Positions 19,986 through 28,026 of a DNA stretch of 64,000 bases are shown piece after piece. The stretch is taken from the NCBI RefSeq assembly GCF_012911015.1, contig NZ_WVVV01000001.1:496001-560000 (forward strand), read 5' to 3'. The position numbers and the translations under genes were made by a program. Source of the DNA: Chelativorans sp. ZYF759 (lineage in GTDB: Bacteria; Pseudomonadota; Alphaproteobacteria; Rhizobiales; Rhizobiaceae). The notes beneath the pieces are model-generated. The model was not told the DNA's origin. It did no database searches and saw only the letters and a program-made list of their open reading frames with translations. How positions within the stretch are numbered: position 1 is the stretch's first letter; each line of letters starts with the position of its first letter.

Positions 19986-20020
19986 TCCTACACTTGTTTT
20001 GCCAAGTGTAGGATTTTGTT
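19986..20020 (+). terminator. Intrinsic terminator after hisC-tyrC
   Basis: A perfect 11-base inverted repeat (TCCTACACTTG and CAAGTGTAGGA, six-base loop) is followed by TTTTGTT. It lies 58 bases after tyrC and 25 bases before the TRAP gene start, so it ends the tyrosine operon. It could also sit in the leader of the next gene if that gene's promoter is upstream. Confidence 0.78.
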
Positions 20021-20045
20021 GGCGAATTTCAATCGGGAGGGGAAC

Positions 20046-21077
20046 TTGATCAGGAAGACAATCGGAGCGAGCGCGCTTGCGCTCGTCATCGCTGCCATGT
20101 CGCCGGCTAACGCGTTCGCGGAGGACGAGCCCGTTACCCTGCGGTTCTCACACTTCACGCCGCCCATGCATCCCTTGCATGTCGGCGGCATCGTGCCGTG
20201 GGCGGAAGCCATCCACGAGGCGTCTGGTGGCTCGATCACGGTGGAGATCTATCCAGGCCAGCAGCTCGGACAGGCCGGCGACCACTATGACATGGCCCGC
20301 GACGGGATCGCAGATTTCGCGCTGGTCAATGCGGGCTATCATCCCGGCCGGTTCCCCATCATTGCCACGGGTGAGCAGCCCTTCATGGTGGCAAACGCGC
20401 GGGGCGGCTCGGTCGCGCTCGATGCCTGGTACCGCGCCTACGCCGAGGAGGAGATGGCGGACACGCGGCTCTGCCTCGCTCATCACCATCCGCCCGGCAC
20501 GTTCCACTCGAAGGTGCCGATCCGACATCCGGACGATGTCCGCGGCATGAACGTCCGTCCTGCCAACGCCACGATGGCGGCTTTCGTGAGCGCCCTGGGC
20601 GGACAGGTGTTCCAGGTGTCCGCTCCAGAGGCGCGTGACGCGCTCGAACGCGGCATCGCGGATGCTCTGACCTTCCCCTGGCACTCGGTCCTCGTCTTTG
20701 GTCTGGACAATGCCGTGCACTACCATCTGGAGATTCCGCTTTATGCCACGACCTTCGTCTGGGCCATGAATCGCGACAGCTACGACCGGCTGTCAGAGGC
20801 CCAGAAGGCGGTGATCGACGCGCATTGCTCCAACGACTGGGTGGAACGCGTGGCGGGCGGCTGGCAAGACGCCGAAGACGAGAGCCGCGCGCAGATCGCT
20901 GGACGCGAGGGGCACGAGGTCATCGTGCCCAGCGAAGATGACGTCCAGGCCTGGCGGGATGCTGCCGCGGAACTCGAAGAACGGTGGGCCGAGGCGGTGC
21001 GTGGGGCCGGCAAGGATCCCGACGAGGTTCGAGCGGCGCTTATCGCCGAGCTGGAGAAGCGCGACTCCGCCTATTGA
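20046..21077 (+). CDS. TRAP transporter solute-binding protein, DctP family
   Basis: Periplasmic substrate-binding protein of a tripartite ATP-independent transporter, normally delivering organic acids to DctQM-type membrane subunits. The start is a TTG at 20046, with GGGAGGGGA directly upstream. It gives a signal peptide (IRKTIGASALALVIAAMSP, cleaved near AFAED). The mature 317 residues show LRFSHFTPPMHPLHVGG, PGQQLGQAGD and the conserved Arg region VRGMNVRPANATMAAF. No TRAP membrane subunits are in the window, so it is an orphan here. The ligand cannot be named. Confidence 0.9.
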   Translation: MIRKTIGASALALVIAAMSPANAFAEDEPVTLRFSHFTPPMHPLHVGGIVPWAEAIHEASGGSITVEIYPGQQLGQAGDHYDMARDGIADFALVNAGYHPGRFPIIATGEQPFMVANARGGSVALDAWYRAYAEEEMADTRLCLAHHHPPGTFHSKVPIRHPDDVRGMNVRPANATMAAFVSALGGQVFQVSAPEARDALERGIADALTFPWHSVLVFGLDNAVHYHLEIPLYATTFVWAMNRDSYDRLSEAQKAVIDAHCSNDWVERVAGGWQDAEDESRAQIAGREGHEVIVPSEDDVQAWRDAAAELEERWAEAVRGAGKDPDEVRAALIAELEKRDSAY

Positions 21078-21192
21078 TGCATCTGGCCGCGTCCGCTTGT
21101 ATCGGCGGGCGCGGCATGCCATTTGACAGCTGCCTCTCTGCCGCCTCAGAAAGCCGGCTGATGGCGCTCCCTATTGCGTGGCGACGTCCAGG

Positions 21193-21570
21193 ATGATGCG
21201 CTTTTCGACAAATGCTCGACCATCGAGGCCGCTTGCGGCCTTGCTGTCGCTCATTCTTGTCCTGTCGGCATGGCTGCACGCGGGCCCCACCCACGCCCGC
21301 GCCCTGCCGGCTGACCTTCTGGTCCTTGTCGAGAGCGGCGACCAGGGTCTCTTGGTGCTGCCGCGCGAGTCGCTGGAACAGCGCTCCCGGGAGGATGACG
21401 GTGCCACAGCCGGTCCGCCTTGGGCCTGGCTCGAAACGTCGGCGATCGTCCATCTTTCTTCCCCAATCGGCGTCCCTCTGCCCGTCGCACATGCGGTCCC
21501 GTCGCGGCCCTGGCGCCCGGCGACCAACCCGGCGGCACCCAGGGCGCCGCCCCATCCGCTTCCCTCGTGA
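21193..21570 (+). CDS. Hypothetical secreted protein
   Basis: A possible gene of 125 residues. It has a basic N-terminus and a hydrophobic stretch (PLAALLSLILVLSAWLHAG) with an Ala-x-Ala-like cleavage region (THARALPAD). The rest is Pro/Ala-rich with no motif I recognise. Codon third positions are mostly G or C like the neighbours, which supports coding. The in-frame GTG at 21178 and ATG at 21196 are alternative starts; no convincing ribosome-binding site is seen. An opposing 221-residue ORF covers the region but looks like a shadow. Function unknown. Confidence 0.42.
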   Translation: MMRFSTNARPSRPLAALLSLILVLSAWLHAGPTHARALPADLLVLVESGDQGLLVLPRESLEQRSREDDGATAGPPWAWLETSAIVHLSSPIGVPLPVAHAVPSRPWRPATNPAAPRAPPHPLPS

Positions 21571-21677
21571 CCGGGGCGGGCCTGTCCCGCTCCCTTACCG
21601 GACGCAAAGCTGTGCCGCCCGACCATCCGTGGCGGCTGGCTGCGCGTGTCCCACGCCTTGTCCAGGGAGCACCACAG

Positions 21678-21779
21678 ATGGACAAACAAGAAAGCAAATG
21701 GACCTACCTGACCGGGTGGGCATCCATCGCCGTGATCATCCTCGTGATGTACGCGGCGTCCAAGTATTTCGGGTTCTGA
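21678..21779 (+). CDS. Small single-pass membrane protein, 33 residues
   Basis: A 33-codon ORF with a good ribosome-binding site (AGGGAG, eight bases before the ATG). It has a charged N-terminus MDKQESKW, one predicted transmembrane helix (WASIAVIILVMYAASKYF) and a stop soon after. The size and layout resemble small accessory subunits of membrane complexes, but I do not recognise the family. It lies between the orphan TRAP binding protein and the convergent DUF2125 gene, 107 bases after the hypothetical secreted ORF. Confidence 0.5.
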   Translation: MDKQESKWTYLTGWASIAVIILVMYAASKYFGF

Positions 21780-21839
21780 TCCCACAGGCTCAACCGGACG
21801 GTTCGGCTTCTGCCGGGCCGTCTGTTGGTCCTGCACGCC

Positions 21840-22841
21840 CTATTCGAGGGGCGGGATTTCGCCAAGGGCCAGGAAACCCAGTCGGGCGTTGCCCCGCGTG
21901 ATGACCAGTGGCAGGGTTGGTTCGTCGCCCATCGCGGCAAGGCCGGTAAAGGCGGCCTGGATCTGGCTGGCGAAATCCGGAAAGACCTCTCTCAAGGTGG
22001 CGGCCAGGGCGGCGGGGTTCTGCACGGTGATATCGAGCCTGGCATCGATCAGACCGTCCGCGCCGATTTCGAAGGGCCCGGAAAGGCGGGCGCCTCCGTC
22101 GTCGGCGAGCGTCACAGTCAGCGTCCGCAGTGTGCCCGACACTCCGCGCAAGCCATTCATCACGGACGGCAGGCCGCCGGCTGCGCCGTCTATCGCCAGA
22201 TCCGCCAGACCGCGCATGGGTGGAAGCCTGTTGCCTCCCGTTGCCGAAGGATCGGTGCGCAGACCTGCGAACCGGACGGCCAGATCAAGGTCCGGGCCGT
22301 TCGGCCGCATGTGGAATTCCGCGCTGTCCATCGCGACCAGTGCCGCGCTCTCGGTCGGATCGGAATCGAGATCGGCGCGCAGGTCCAGCACCTCGACGGA
22401 CAGCAGGTCCGGGATCGGCTCCGCCAGGCGCGCGCTGGCGCGCAGGCTCGACCAGTTCACATCGAGAGCATTGATGCCGGGGAACTCCACGAGGGCTGGT
22501 CCGTCGAGCTCCGCCACGATGCGTTGCGGTGCATAGACCTGGGCGGCCGAGCGAAAACCGCGTGCCTGGAAGCCGATGCCGGCCCGGGCATCCTCGTAGA
22601 GGATCGATCGACAGAACACTCCCATGCGGAAGGGAAAGCCGCGAATCTCTTGCTGCTCGCAATTGGCGCGCCGGCCGCCTCGGTTGACGTCGGCGATGGT
22701 GCCCGTCACTTCCGCCTGCACGCGCTCGGCGACGTAGTGCCAGCCGGCGACATAGGCCGCGATCATGACGGCGATCGCCAGCGCCAGCCAAATCATGCGA
22801 TGGCCGAATCGACGGGGCTTCTGTGAGTCGCTTGACGCCAT
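21840..22841 (-). CDS. DUF2125 domain-containing protein
   Basis: A 333-residue envelope protein with one N-terminal transmembrane helix (MIWLALAIAVMIAAYVAGWHY). The remainder is a large periplasmic domain of the DUF2125 family, found mainly in alphaproteobacteria and of unknown role. The conserved RGFPFRMGVFC and a following Cys pair (NCEQQEIRGFPF, FCRS) are visible near residues 55-75. The ATG at 22841 is chosen over 22895 because the longer N-terminus is Arg-rich and overlaps the divergent promoter region. In Rhizobiales the gene typically lies between tyrC and a gamma-glutamylcyclotransferase, as here. Confidence 0.88.
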   Translation of the reverse strand: MASSDSQKPRRFGHRMIWLALAIAVMIAAYVAGWHYVAERVQAEVTGTIADVNRGGRRANCEQQEIRGFPFRMGVFCRSILYEDARAGIGFQARGFRSAAQVYAPQRIVAELDGPALVEFPGINALDVNWSSLRASARLAEPIPDLLSVEVLDLRADLDSDPTESAALVAMDSAEFHMRPNGPDLDLAVRFAGLRTDPSATGGNRLPPMRGLADLAIDGAAGGLPSVMNGLRGVSGTLRTLTVTLADDGGARLSGPFEIGADGLIDARLDITVQNPAALAATLREVFPDFASQIQAAFTGLAAMGDEPTLPLVITRGNARLGFLALGEIPPLE

Positions 22842-22912
22842 GGTGGCGGGCTCGCTAACCGTTCGTGCTCTGCCGGGCGTCCTCACCCGGCGCAAATCAC
22901 TCTGGTGGGCAT

Positions 22913-23452
22913 ATGGGCGATTTTTGGGTGTTTGGCTACGGGTCGTTGATGTGGCGGCCGGGCTTCGCTCATGTCGAGACCCAGAGAGCGCGGCTTTTCG
23001 GGTATCGCCGGGCGCTCTGCGTGACGTCGCATGTTCACCGCGGCAGCGTGGAGAAACCCGGGCTGGTGCTGGGCCTCGACAAGGGCGGATCCTGCGTCGG
23101 GCTGGCCTTCCGGGTGCCGGGGGACCTGAAGCAGGAGGTCATGGCCTATCTGCGCGAACGCGAGCTCGTGACCAATGTCTACGAAGAGAGGCAGCTCACG
23201 GTTCGCCTGCGATCGGGAGCAGATGTCGCGGCGGTGGGCTACGTGGTCGACCGGGAGCACCATCAGTATGCCGGGCATCTCAGCGCCGAGGAAGCCGCGA
23301 TGCGGATCGCCGGTGCGGTAGGGCGCTCGGGCCCCAACGAGGAGTATGTGATCAACACGGTCGCCCATCTCGAGGCGATGCGCATCCGCGATCACTGGCT
23401 GGAGCGGGTCGCGGCGCTTATTGCGCCGCAACGGTCTCCCGCGGGAGGCTGA
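22913..23452 (+). CDS. Gamma-glutamylcyclotransferase, ChaC type
   Basis: A 179-residue protein of the ChaC family, which splits glutathione into 5-oxoproline and Cys-Gly. The hallmark VFGYGSLMWRPGF is at residues 5-17. GSCVGLAFRVP and the later ELVTNVYEERQLTVRL supply the fold, and the conserved catalytic Glu is in the middle region. The ATG at 22913 begins MGDFWVFGYGS as in the family; the ORF start at 22865 is not conserved. The end overlaps the end of convergent plsC by 35 bases. Confidence 0.92.
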   Translation: MGDFWVFGYGSLMWRPGFAHVETQRARLFGYRRALCVTSHVHRGSVEKPGLVLGLDKGGSCVGLAFRVPGDLKQEVMAYLRERELVTNVYEERQLTVRLRSGADVAAVGYVVDREHHQYAGHLSAEEAAMRIAGAVGRSGPNEEYVINTVAHLEAMRIRDHWLERVAALIAPQRSPAGG

Positions 23453-24227
23453 CACCCAGCTCGGCCAGCCGCTTGCGGGCGGTCTCGGGCAGTGGCGGCG
23501 GGTTTGGGCCCGTGGCCGCCTCGATGAGCAGCTGGTCGGTCGCAGCCTCCATTTCCGCCACCAGGCGGGCGTGAAATGCGTCCTTGGACAGTCCTGCCTC
23601 GATGGGCTTGAGGAAGCGGGCGTGAATGGTGCCGGGATAACGAAAGAACTTCCGCCGCGGCCAGTAGAGGCCGGCGACATGGACAACGGGGACGACAGGC
23701 ACGTTCAACCCGGCATAGAGTTCTGCGATGCCCCATTTGTAGGCCGGCTCCGCGCCGGGGGGGCGCCGCGTGCCTTCGGGATAGATGATGAGCTGGCGGC
23801 CTTCCGCCATCCGTTCGCGCCCGATCGCCATCGCCTGCTTCAGGGCCTTCGAACGGCTGGCCCGATCAATGGCGATCATGCGCATCTTCATCAGATACCA
23901 GCCGAAGAGCGGAATCCAGGTCAGTTCGCGCTTGAGGATGTAAACGGGATCGTCGAGATAGGGATAGAAGGCGAGCGTGTCCCACAATGACTGGTGCTTG
24001 GGCGCCAGGATGAAGGAGCCCTTGGGCAGGTTCTCCAGCCCTTCTATGCGGCTTTCCGTGCCCGCGATGACTTTCTGCAGCCAGAGATTGGAGCGGCCCC
24101 AGTTCTTCGCGACCCACCAGGCCTTCTTGCGCGGTGACAGGAAGTAGACCGGCGTGAAGACGATCATCTGAACGATGGTGTTGAGATAGAACGCGATGTT
24201 GAAGAGAAGGGAGCGTATCGAGAGCAT
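23418..24227 (-). CDS. plsC: 1-acyl-sn-glycerol-3-phosphate acyltransferase
   Basis: Membrane-associated acyltransferase that makes phosphatidic acid from lysophosphatidic acid. The 269-residue protein begins MLSIRSLLFNIAFYLN (24227) with an N-terminal hydrophobic helix. The HX4D motif is present as KHQSLWD and the acceptor motif as YPEGTR; VPVVPVVHVAGLYWPRR is the third block. A longer frame to 24299 lacks conservation. It is followed by a 35-base convergent overlap with the ChaC gene, so the two share their 3' ends. Confidence 0.93.
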   Translation of the reverse strand: MLSIRSLLFNIAFYLNTIVQMIVFTPVYFLSPRKKAWWVAKNWGRSNLWLQKVIAGTESRIEGLENLPKGSFILAPKHQSLWDTLAFYPYLDDPVYILKRELTWIPLFGWYLMKMRMIAIDRASRSKALKQAMAIGRERMAEGRQLIIYPEGTRRPPGAEPAYKWGIAELYAGLNVPVVPVVHVAGLYWPRRKFFRYPGTIHARFLKPIEAGLSKDAFHARLVAEMEAATDQLLIEAATGPNPPPLPETARKRLAELGVSLPRETVAAQ

Positions 24228-24318
24228 GCGTTTTCCGTCTTCAAGCGGGAGAATGATCGCCGGCGGATGGTTCGATACAGCTATATCGCCGAAAGACAAG
24301 GCTGATCTTCAAGGGGCC

Positions 24319-25026
24319 CTATTCCGGCATCGCGTCGGAGATCGTGGCGAGGTGCGCGCGAATCGCTCCTGCGCTGACAAAGCCGCGCGCGAAGGATCCG
24401 ATGAGCTTGAGGTATTCGGTGAACAGCACCCGCAATGCGGTCGGCTGGCGCAGCCATTCGGCACCGTTCAGCCTTCCGGTAACGACCGGATAGGGCTGGA
24501 GGTTGAGCTCACCCAAATAGCGTCGCATCTCCATGAGGCTGCGCGGCATGTGATAGTTGTTGGTGACCAGTATGACGCTGGCGAAGGCGTGCTCCGTGAC
24601 CCAGCGGGCGCTTTCCTCGGCATTGCCGATCGTGTCGAGCGCGGCATGATCAATGTCGACGCAGCAGGCGAACAACTCGCGGTCTCCGCCCGTCGCGCGG
24701 CGTAAATCTTCTACGCGCGCCATCGGGTTGACGCCACTGATGAGCAGCCGCTGTCCCTTGCCGGCCTTCAGCAATTCCACGCCTGTCTCTACGCGGGCGC
24801 TGCCGCCGGTCAGCACGATGATCGCGTCCGCAGGGCTTGGGTCGGCCGGCGTTTCCAGATTGCCCACATGGGTCGCGAACAGCAGAAATCCGGCCCCCAG
24901 CATGACAACGCAGAAGGACGTGAAGAAAAATATGAGGCGCAGGATGACGGTTGCACGGCCGGGACGAGCGGCGTCCAACGTCGCCGCGCCGGCCATGTCA
25001 GGTCCGTGCGTGTCCTGTCCCTTCAT
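24319..25026 (-). CDS. YdcF family protein (DUF218)
   Basis: A 235-residue inner-membrane protein with one N-terminal helix (LIFFFTSFCVVMLGAGFLLF) and a DUF218/YdcF domain facing the periplasm. Related proteins (SanA, ElyC) are tied to envelope integrity and lipid-carrier use, but no reaction is proven. The conserved DAIIVLTGGSARVETGVELL and ISGVNP lie near residues 65-95, with a later VTNNYHMPRSLMEM. It lies directly downstream of ftsX (48 bases), the same order as in other Rhizobiales. The ATG at 25026 is preferred over a TTG at 25056. Confidence 0.9.
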   Translation of the reverse strand: MKGQDTHGPDMAGAATLDAARPGRATVILRLIFFFTSFCVVMLGAGFLLFATHVGNLETPADPSPADAIIVLTGGSARVETGVELLKAGKGQRLLISGVNPMARVEDLRRATGGDRELFACCVDIDHAALDTIGNAEESARWVTEHAFASVILVTNNYHMPRSLMEMRRYLGELNLQPYPVVTGRLNGAEWLRQPTALRVLFTEYLKLIGSFARGFVSAGAIRAHLATISDAMPE

Positions 25027-25074
25027 GCTGTCGCTGATAGACCTGAATTGCGGCAATGAATAGGAGCTTTGCGC

Positions 25075-26058
25075 TCACCCTCCATCCGTATGGCGTGCTT
25101 CAAGGTCGCCGAGGAAGGTGACCACGGTGAAATGGGAGGTGATGGCGGTCAGTCCCGCCACCAGAAGCACGACGAGGCCGACCCCGAGATAGCCGGCGGC
25201 CCCTATCGCAAAGGAACCAAAAAGGGCGGTCGCCTGATCGGCCTCCGGCGTCGCGAGATTGCGAGAGGCCCACCATGAAAACAGGATGAAGACCAGAATG
25301 GCCAATGCCCCGCCGGCGGCTGCGCCCTGCATGCCGGTGACGAGAAAATGCCGCCTGAACTGGGCCGCGATGAAACGTGCCTCGGCGCCCACGAAATGCA
25401 GCACCTCGATGATGTGGCCGTTGCCCGCCATGGCGCCGCGCGTGGCAAAGATGACGGTCAGAACGGTCGCCGTCAGCATCAGCAGGAGGGCCGCGAGGCC
25501 AAAGGTGACGGTTGTGCGCGCCATCGCGACCAGCCGGTCCACCCAGGTACGGTGGTCGTCCAGGATCGCGGTCGGAACGGTCTCGACCAGCGCCTGGCGC
25601 ATGGCGACGAAGTCCGGCGGCGAAGAGGTGTCGATGGTTACGACGATGAGGCGCGGGACCGGCAGTTCGTCGATGTCGAGATCCGGTCCGAGCCAGGGTT
25701 CGAGCAGGCGCTGCGTGGCCGCGCGGTCGACAATGGAGGCCTGCCGCACGCCGGCGAAACTCGCGGAGACCGAACGTGCGTCTTCCAGCGCAGCTTCCAT
25801 GTCGAGCCCCTCGGCGGGTTTCACCTGGACTGTCGCCTCGCGCGCGATCTCCGTCTGCCAGGCAGTGGCGGTGTCGCGCACGAGTGTCACGGCGCCCAGC
25901 GTCAGGCACGACAGGAATGTCATGATCGCAATGACCAGGATGAGGGCGCGCCCCGCGATGCTTTGAGGAGGCACAATCGGCGCGGACCTGCGCACGCGCC
26001 GGCTGCCGTCCATCGCGGCTTTCGGACCGGTCCGCTGGACAGGGGCGGCCTCAGTCAT
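25075..26058 (-). CDS. ftsX: Cell division protein FtsX
   Basis: Membrane partner of the FtsEX complex, an ABC-type mechanotransducer at the septum that controls EnvC-type activators. The 327-residue protein has a cytoplasmic N-tail, a first helix (RALILVIAIMTFLSCLTLGAV), a periplasmic extracellular domain of about 110 residues, and three C-terminal helices. The start ATG at 26058 overlaps the ftsE stop by eight bases, so translation is coupled. The family is divergent in sequence; the topology plus the ftsE partner make the call firm. Confidence 0.92.
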   Translation of the reverse strand: MTEAAPVQRTGPKAAMDGSRRVRRSAPIVPPQSIAGRALILVIAIMTFLSCLTLGAVTLVRDTATAWQTEIAREATVQVKPAEGLDMEAALEDARSVSASFAGVRQASIVDRAATQRLLEPWLGPDLDIDELPVPRLIVVTIDTSSPPDFVAMRQALVETVPTAILDDHRTWVDRLVAMARTTVTFGLAALLLMLTATVLTVIFATRGAMAGNGHIIEVLHFVGAEARFIAAQFRRHFLVTGMQGAAAGGALAILVFILFSWWASRNLATPEADQATALFGSFAIGAAGYLGVGLVVLLVAGLTAITSHFTVVTFLGDLEARHTDGG

Positions 26059-26710
26059 GGATATCGAGCCTCCCCTCCGCCAGCACCATACGTCTGGCAT
26101 CGACCTGGTCCATGAGCGTCAGATCGTGGGTGGCGATGACGACGGCGGTGCCCAGCCGGTTCAGTTCGATAAAAAGGCGCAGCAGCCGGCGCGCGAGCGG
26201 CGGATCGACATTGCCGGTCGGTTCGTCGGCGAGGAGAATCTCCGGCTGCTCGATCAGGGCGCGGGCGATCGCCGCGCGCTGTTTCTCGCCGCCCGAAAGC
26301 ACAGGCGGCAGAACGTGCATGCGTTCGCCCAGCCCAACCCATTTGAGGAGATCGACGACATCACCGCGATAATTCGCCTCGTCGCGCCCGCGCACCCGCA
26401 AGGGCAGCGCCACGTTTTCATAGGTCGTCATATGGTCGAGAAGGCGGAAATCCTGAAAGACCACGCCGATGCGACGGCGCAAAAGCGGCAGTTCGCGCCG
26501 GGTGACGCGCGCGCGGTCCTTGCCGAAGACGGTGATCAGCCCACGCGTTGGGCGCAAGGAGAGAAACAGCAGGCGCAACAGCGTCGTCTTGCCCGCACCG
26601 GAGGGCCCGGTCAGGAACTGGAAGGAGCGCTCCGGGATGTGGAAGGAGATGTCCCGCAGGATCTCCGGCCCCATCCCGTATCTCAGCCCGACATTTTCGA
26701 AGCGAATCAA
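26051..26710 (-). CDS. ftsE: Cell division ATP-binding protein FtsE
   Basis: ABC ATPase of FtsEX. Starting at the TTG at 26710 the protein is 219 residues, the family length, and begins IRFENVGLRYGMGPEILRD. AGCAGG lies upstream. An in-frame ATG at 26761 would add 17 atypical residues and would sit three bases from a CtrA-type box. Visible: Walker A GPSGAGKTTLLR, the Q-loop VFQDFRLLDHMT, the signature LSGGEKQR, Walker B ILLADEPTGNVD and the H-loop IATHD. ftsX follows with an eight-base overlap. Confidence 0.95.
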   Translation of the reverse strand: MIRFENVGLRYGMGPEILRDISFHIPERSFQFLTGPSGAGKTTLLRLLFLSLRPTRGLITVFGKDRARVTRRELPLLRRRIGVVFQDFRLLDHMTTYENVALPLRVRGRDEANYRGDVVDLLKWVGLGERMHVLPPVLSGGEKQRAAIARALIEQPEILLADEPTGNVDPPLARRLLRLFIELNRLGTAVVIATHDLTLMDQVDARRMVLAEGRLDIHD

Positions 26711-26763
26711 CGGGAGACCTGCTCTGGCGCGGTTGCCGGCGTGCCGACCTTGGTCCGGCATGG

Positions 26764-26779
26764 TTAACCAGCGGTTAAG
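26764..26779 (-). promoter_or_regulatory. Candidate CtrA box between ftsE and the hpt/cpdR operon
   Basis: The sequence is TTAA-N7-TTAA on either strand; read on the minus strand it matches the full TTAA-N7-TTAAC consensus, pointing to ftsE. It lies 54 bases before the TTG start of ftsE and 80 bases before the divergent gene at 26859. Assignment is by motif only. Confidence 0.5.
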
Positions 26780-26858
26780 ATGGCTGGTGCATCCTCGCGC
26801 GCATTCGGATGGCGCATGTGCCCGCGCCGAATCGCGCTTGCCAAGGATATGCACCAGA

Positions 26859-27473
26859 ATGGCCGCTGAGGACAATCGACGCTCCGTTTCCGGCGAGATC
26901 ATGACGGTCATCGCAACGCCGCCCTTCTGGCCGAAGCCGTCCGCAATCGTGGAGGCGGAATACGAGACCTTTACGCCGACGGGCGGCCGCAACCCTGAGA
27001 TGTCGCCGCCCTCTGCAGCCGTTCCGCGCGGCATGACCATGCTGCGCAGCGTCGGCGGTCGTGTCGGGCGCGCGGCACGCGGTGGACCTGTCTTCTGGGG
27101 CGCGGGGTTGATGTTGGTGGCTGTCGCCTTCTGGATATCTGGCGGCCATACGCTTATCGACAGGGTCGGACCGATCGTGACGGGCACCCCGAAACAACCG
27201 CTCATCATCGAGAAGGCCACGCACAGGGTCGAGGCGCGGGGCGCTCGCGCGGTGCTGATCGTGGAAGGGGCCACGACGAATCGCGGCGTGGAGCGACGTT
27301 CCGTTCCCCCCATCGCCATCGCGATTACCGACAGCGGGGGTTTGACGAGCCGGCATTTTCTGGGGACAAACGGCACGCTTCTGGCGCCGGGCCAGAGCAT
27401 CGCCTTTTCCAGCCGGGTGGAGGCGCCTAGCAACGGGGTGAAGTCCGTCACCGTAACCTTCCGCGAGGAATGA
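26859..27473 (+). CDS. Single-pass membrane protein at the zinc-ribbon (MJ0042/DUF3426) gene position
   Basis: A 204-residue protein with a cytoplasmic N-part of about 70 residues, one transmembrane helix (PVFWGAGLMLVAVAFWISGG) and a periplasmic C-domain (VEARGARAVLIVEGATTNRG, then GQSIAFSSRVEAP) that looks like DUF3426. In many Rhizobiales a protein of this layout, with an N-terminal CxxC zinc ribbon, lies between ftsE and hpt. Here no paired cysteines are present. The ATG at 26859 has AAGGA upstream. hpt starts four bases after its stop, so it heads an operon with hpt and the cpdR-like gene. Function unknown. Confidence 0.75.
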   Translation: MAAEDNRRSVSGEIMTVIATPPFWPKPSAIVEAEYETFTPTGGRNPEMSPPSAAVPRGMTMLRSVGGRVGRAARGGPVFWGAGLMLVAVAFWISGGHTLIDRVGPIVTGTPKQPLIIEKATHRVEARGARAVLIVEGATTNRGVERRSVPPIAIAITDSGGLTSRHFLGTNGTLLAPGQSIAFSSRVEAPSNGVKSVTVTFREE

Positions 27474-27477
27474 GCCG

Positions 27478-28026
27478 ATGCCCGTCGTCAGAGGCAAGGA
27501 AATCGAAGTTCTCTTCAGTGCGTCGGCGATCGCCCGGCGCAATCTCGAACTCGCCAAGGAAATCAGCGAGCGCGAATATGACGACCTTCTCGTCATCTCC
27601 GTGCTCAAGGGCTCCTTCATCTTCGCCGCGGACCTGATCCGGGCCATGCATGATGGCGGGCTGTCGCCGGAGGTCGAGTTCATCTTCATTTCCAGCTATG
27701 GGGCGGGAACGACGAGCGGCGAGGTCAAGGTTCTTCGCGACATCGACAATGACGTGAAAGGGCGCGACGTGCTCCTGATCGACGACATCCTGGAATCGGG
27801 AAAGACATTGACCTTTACCCGAGACCTCATGCTGTCGCGCGGCGCCAAGAGCGTGTCGATCGCGGTGTTGCTCGACAAGCGCATGCGGCGCCAGAGCGAC
27901 AGTGCCATCGATGCCGATTTCGTCGGCTTCGAGTGCCCGGATTATTTCGTCGTTGGATATGGCATGGACGTGGCCCATGCCTTTCGAGAGCTGCCATTTG
28001 TCGGCGTGGTCAAGGGAGACGTGTAA
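27478..28026 (+). CDS. hpt: Hypoxanthine phosphoribosyltransferase
   Basis: Purine salvage enzyme that transfers phosphoribose from PRPP to hypoxanthine and/or guanine. The 182-residue protein has the family N-terminus VLFSASAIARRNLELAKEI, the SYGAGTTSGEV loop and the PRPP-binding motif VLLIDDILESGKTL (residues about 99-112). FVGFECPDYFVVGYGMD is the C-terminal base-binding region. It follows the membrane protein gene by four bases and its TAA overlaps the ATG of the response-regulator gene (TAATG). Confidence 0.96.
   Translation: MPVVRGKEIEVLFSASAIARRNLELAKEISEREYDDLLVISVLKGSFIFAADLIRAMHDGGLSPEVEFIFISSYGAGTTSGEVKVLRDIDNDVKGRDVLLIDDILESGKTLTFTRDLMLSRGAKSVSIAVLLDKRMRRQSDSAIDADFVGFECPDYFVVGYGMDVAHAFRELPFVGVVKGDV

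Noticed and set aside
21171-21836. 221-residue minus-strand ORF opposite the small ORFs
   Set aside because: No start signals or motifs. The plus-strand candidates have a signal peptide or a ribosome-binding site, though this region remains uncertain.
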